A stretch of DNA of 49,066 nucleotides from JAKALQ01 sp963978265 (GTDB taxonomy: Bacteria; Actinomycetota; Actinomycetes; S36-B12; UBA5976). Positions within the stretch are counted from its first letter, which is position 1. Each line of letters opens with the position of its first letter. The translations under genes and the position numbers were made by a program. Location of the stretch: contig CAXBQV010000002.1 of assembly GCA_963978265.1 (NCBI GenBank), forward strand, positions 1-49,066, given 5' to 3'. Shown one piece after another: positions 47,654 to 49,066 of the stretch. The notes under the pieces were generated by a model. It saw only the letters and a program-made list of their open reading frames with translations, ran no database searches and was not told the origin of the DNA.

Positions 47654-48535
47654 GTGGACCGGATCGCCGTGACGTTGCTTGCGTGGTATGAGACGTCACG
47701 ACGCCCATTGCCCTGGCGTTCGCCGAGAACGAGCGCATGGGGCGTATACGTCAGCGAGATCATGGCCCAGCAAACGCAGGTGGAACGTGTTGCACCGCTG
47801 TGGAAGCAATGGATGCGGCGGTGGCCGAACCCCGCGGCACTCGCTTCTGCGAGGCCTGCTGACGTGTTGCGTGCGTGGGACCGACTCGGATATCCGCGAC
47901 GTGCATTGTGGATGCACCAAGCCGCTCAGCAAATGGTCGCGGAGCACAACGGTCGGGTCCCGCGGACCGAGGCAGAACTGCGCGCCCTCCCGGGAATCGG
48001 TGAGTACACGGCCGCAGCAATCCGTGCATTCGCATTCAAGCAGCGCGCGATCGTGCTCGATGTGAATGTGCGACGGGTTCACAGCAGGCTGTACTTCGGT
48101 GCGGACTCGCCGCCCGGTGCGGTCACGAATGCCGAACGCGAGCACCATGAGCGGTTCCTACCGGAGGACCGTCTGACCGCGTCGATATTGTCGCAAGCAG
48201 TGATGGAGTTCGGTGCACTGGTGTGCACCGCGAAGAACCCGAAGTGCGCCGAGTGCCCACTCCGTGCACATTGCACGTGGTTCGCGGCCGGCTCACCCGC
48301 ACCAGGGCAGCGTCGCCGGCAACCGAAGTTCGACGGCACCGATCGGCAATGCCGCGGCATACTGATGAAGGTCCTACGCGATGCGGATGGTCCGGTTTCG
48401 GCGTCGGCGTTGGAGCGTGCGTGGGTAGACGGGTTGCAGCGGCAGCGCTGCCTCGACGGCCTCGTTGCGGATGGACTGGTGGTTCCGGTGGCGCGGAAGC
48501 GATTCGCGCTGCCCGGTGATCACGCGGTCAACTGA
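47654..48535 (+). CDS. mutY: A/G-specific adenine glycosylase MutY
   Basis: MutY removes adenine mispaired with 8-oxoguanine. The 293-residue protein has catalytic Glu35 in SEIMAQQTQ, a helix-hairpin-helix LPGIGEYTAAAI (112-123), Asp136 in VLDVNVRRVHSR, and the iron-sulfur cluster cysteines 191, 198, 201 and 207 (CX6CX2CX5C). The C-terminal part is short and lacks a full Nudix-like 8-oxoG recognition domain, as in many actinobacterial MutY. GTG 47654 is 28 bases from the divergent anchored-protein gene. The stop overlaps radA by 16 bases. Confidence 0.95.
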   Translation: MDRIAVTLLAWYETSRRPLPWRSPRTSAWGVYVSEIMAQQTQVERVAPLWKQWMRRWPNPAALASARPADVLRAWDRLGYPRRALWMHQAAQQMVAEHNGRVPRTEAELRALPGIGEYTAAAIRAFAFKQRAIVLDVNVRRVHSRLYFGADSPPGAVTNAEREHHERFLPEDRLTASILSQAVMEFGALVCTAKNPKCAECPLRAHCTWFAAGSPAPGQRRRQPKFDGTDRQCRGILMKVLRDADGPVSASALERAWVDGLQRQRCLDGLVADGLVVPVARKRFALPGDHAVN

Positions 48536-49066
48536 CGCAATGCGTCGCGGATGTCCGAAACCTCGATCAACCGCATTCCGGCAGGAGCTTTCCCGGAATC
48601 CGGCGGGACGATCGCAGTGGTGATACCGAGTCGTGCAGCTTCGGCGAGCCGCCGCGAGACACCAGCCACGCGGCGGACATCACCGGCGAGCCCGACCTCG
48701 CCGATTGCGATGTAGCCGAGGGGCAATGACCGATTCGAGGCAGCGCCGGCGATCGCAAGTGCGATGGCAAGGTCGGCAGCCGGTTCGGTGATGCGAACCC
48801 CACCAACGGTGGCAGCATGCACGTCACGCATTGCCAACGGCACACCACCGCGACGTTCGAGCACGGCGAGCACCATGGCGACGCGCGCATTGTCCAGACC
48901 GGAGGTGGCACGGCGTGGTGACGGTGACTGCGTTGTTGCAACGAGTGCTTGCACTTCGGCAAGCAACGGGCGGGTACCTTCGATGGTCATTGTGAGACAC
49001 GTTCCGTCGACCGACTCCGCGCGGTCGCTGACGAACAGCCCAGACGGGTCGTCGATACCGTTGATA
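48520..49066 (-). CDS. radA: DNA repair protein RadA, 3' part
   Basis: RadA (Sms) is a RecA-like helicase that extends recombination branches. Only the C-terminal Lon-like domain is in the window; the frame continues off the right edge. Segments VDGTCLTMTIEGTRPLLAEV, LGYIAIGEVGLAGDVRRV and RRLAEAARLGITTAIVP are typical. The nominal ATG at 48990 lies inside the protein. The disA gene that follows radA in many actinobacteria is not present: the stop overlaps mutY instead. Confidence 0.95.
   Translation of the reverse strand, partial: INGIDDPSGLFVSDRAESVDGTCLTMTIEGTRPLLAEVQALVATTQSPSPRRATSGLDNARVAMVLAVLERRGGVPLAMRDVHAATVGGVRITEPAADLAIALAIAGAASNRSLPLGYIAIGEVGLAGDVRRVAGVSRRLAEAARLGITTAIVPPDSGKAPAGMRLIEVSDIRDALRQLTA

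Noticed and set aside
1..49066. CRISPR arrays, insertion sequences, prophage, restriction or toxin-antitoxin systems
   Set aside because: No spaced repeats, transposase, integrase, phage or toxin-like genes were seen; the space is filled by conserved housekeeping genes.

Overview
The window is an origin-proximal piece of an actinobacterial chromosome (phylum Actinomycetota). The evidence is gene content and order: dnaN-recF-DUF721-gyrB-gyrA-DUF3566, then tRNA-Ile and tRNA-Ala with a DLW-39 micro-gene between them, then ppi, rhomboid, crgA, DUF881, trpG, and the pknB-pbpA-rodA-pstP-fhaB-fhaA cell-wall signalling cluster. All of these keep the relative order and orientation known from Mycobacterium. 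The sequence is GC-rich by eye (not computed). It is extremely compact: no gap exceeds about 190 bases, operon neighbours overlap by ATGA, GTGA or TGATG, and convergent genes often share stop-codon bases. With many apparently leaderless promoters, this suggests a streamlined, perhaps aquatic, free-living actinobacterium. The exact lineage cannot be settled from sequence alone. I see no insertion sequence, prophage, CRISPR array, rRNA or toxin-antitoxin locus.

Layout. 1-7335: replication and topology genes (3' part of dnaN, recF, DUF721, gyrB, gyrA, DUF3566), all on +. 7399-7710: tRNA-Ile(GAU), DLW-39, tRNA-Ala(UGC) and an intrinsic terminator. 7720-11435: YczE-like membrane protein, cyclophilin, rhomboid protease, crgA (-), DUF881, trpG. 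11432-18202 (-): the fhaA-fhaB-pstP-rodA-pbpA-pknB operon, controlling peptidoglycan synthesis by Ser/Thr phosphorylation; pknA is absent. 18254-25509: metabolic genes (geranylgeranyl-reductase-like flavoprotein, PAP2 phosphatase, two YCII proteins, tRNA-Leu, GlcD-type oxidase, glycerophosphodiesterase, Gdt1 cation transporter, DUF4446, pheA). 25506-34487 (-): a long cell-envelope and redox block read toward the origin (Nudix, DUF6049, murJ, trxB, trxA, cwlM-like amidase, aminotransferase, ddl, HMA chaperone), with pcnA divergent at its head. 35926-41431: MFS permease, padR-ino1, DUF5318-ponA. 41421-44404 (-): xthA, femX-like, alanine-racemase-like. 44518-49066: clpC, an anchored secreted protein, mutY and the 3' part of radA.

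How the genes fit together. Cell-wall growth is the dominant theme. PknB/PstP/FhaA/FhaB regulate; RodA+PbpA and PonA polymerise and crosslink; MurJ flips lipid II; Ddl and the racemase-like protein belong to the D-Ala branch by family; the FemX-like protein would add a cross-bridge; CrgA and the CwlM-like protein are regulators by family. ino1 with its PadR neighbour supplies inositol phosphate for phosphatidylinositol lipids and mycothiol.

The most notable observations are: (i) a recurring TANNNT-N6-start-codon arrangement, implying leaderless transcription of at least nine genes and two divergent promoters that mirror each other; (ii) the pcnA-to-cwlM block lying on the gyrA side of the origin, without parAB or sigM; (iii) radA abutting mutY with no disA between; (iv) an alanine-racemase-like protein that seems to lack the second catalytic tyrosine, next to femX; (v) a hairpin that would mask the ribosome binding site of the aminotransferase-ddl operon; (vi) tandem palindromes at the padR promoter; (vii) a perfect DnaA box between rhomboid and crgA and a near-match in the gyrB promoter. 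No wholly novel multi-gene system is evident.
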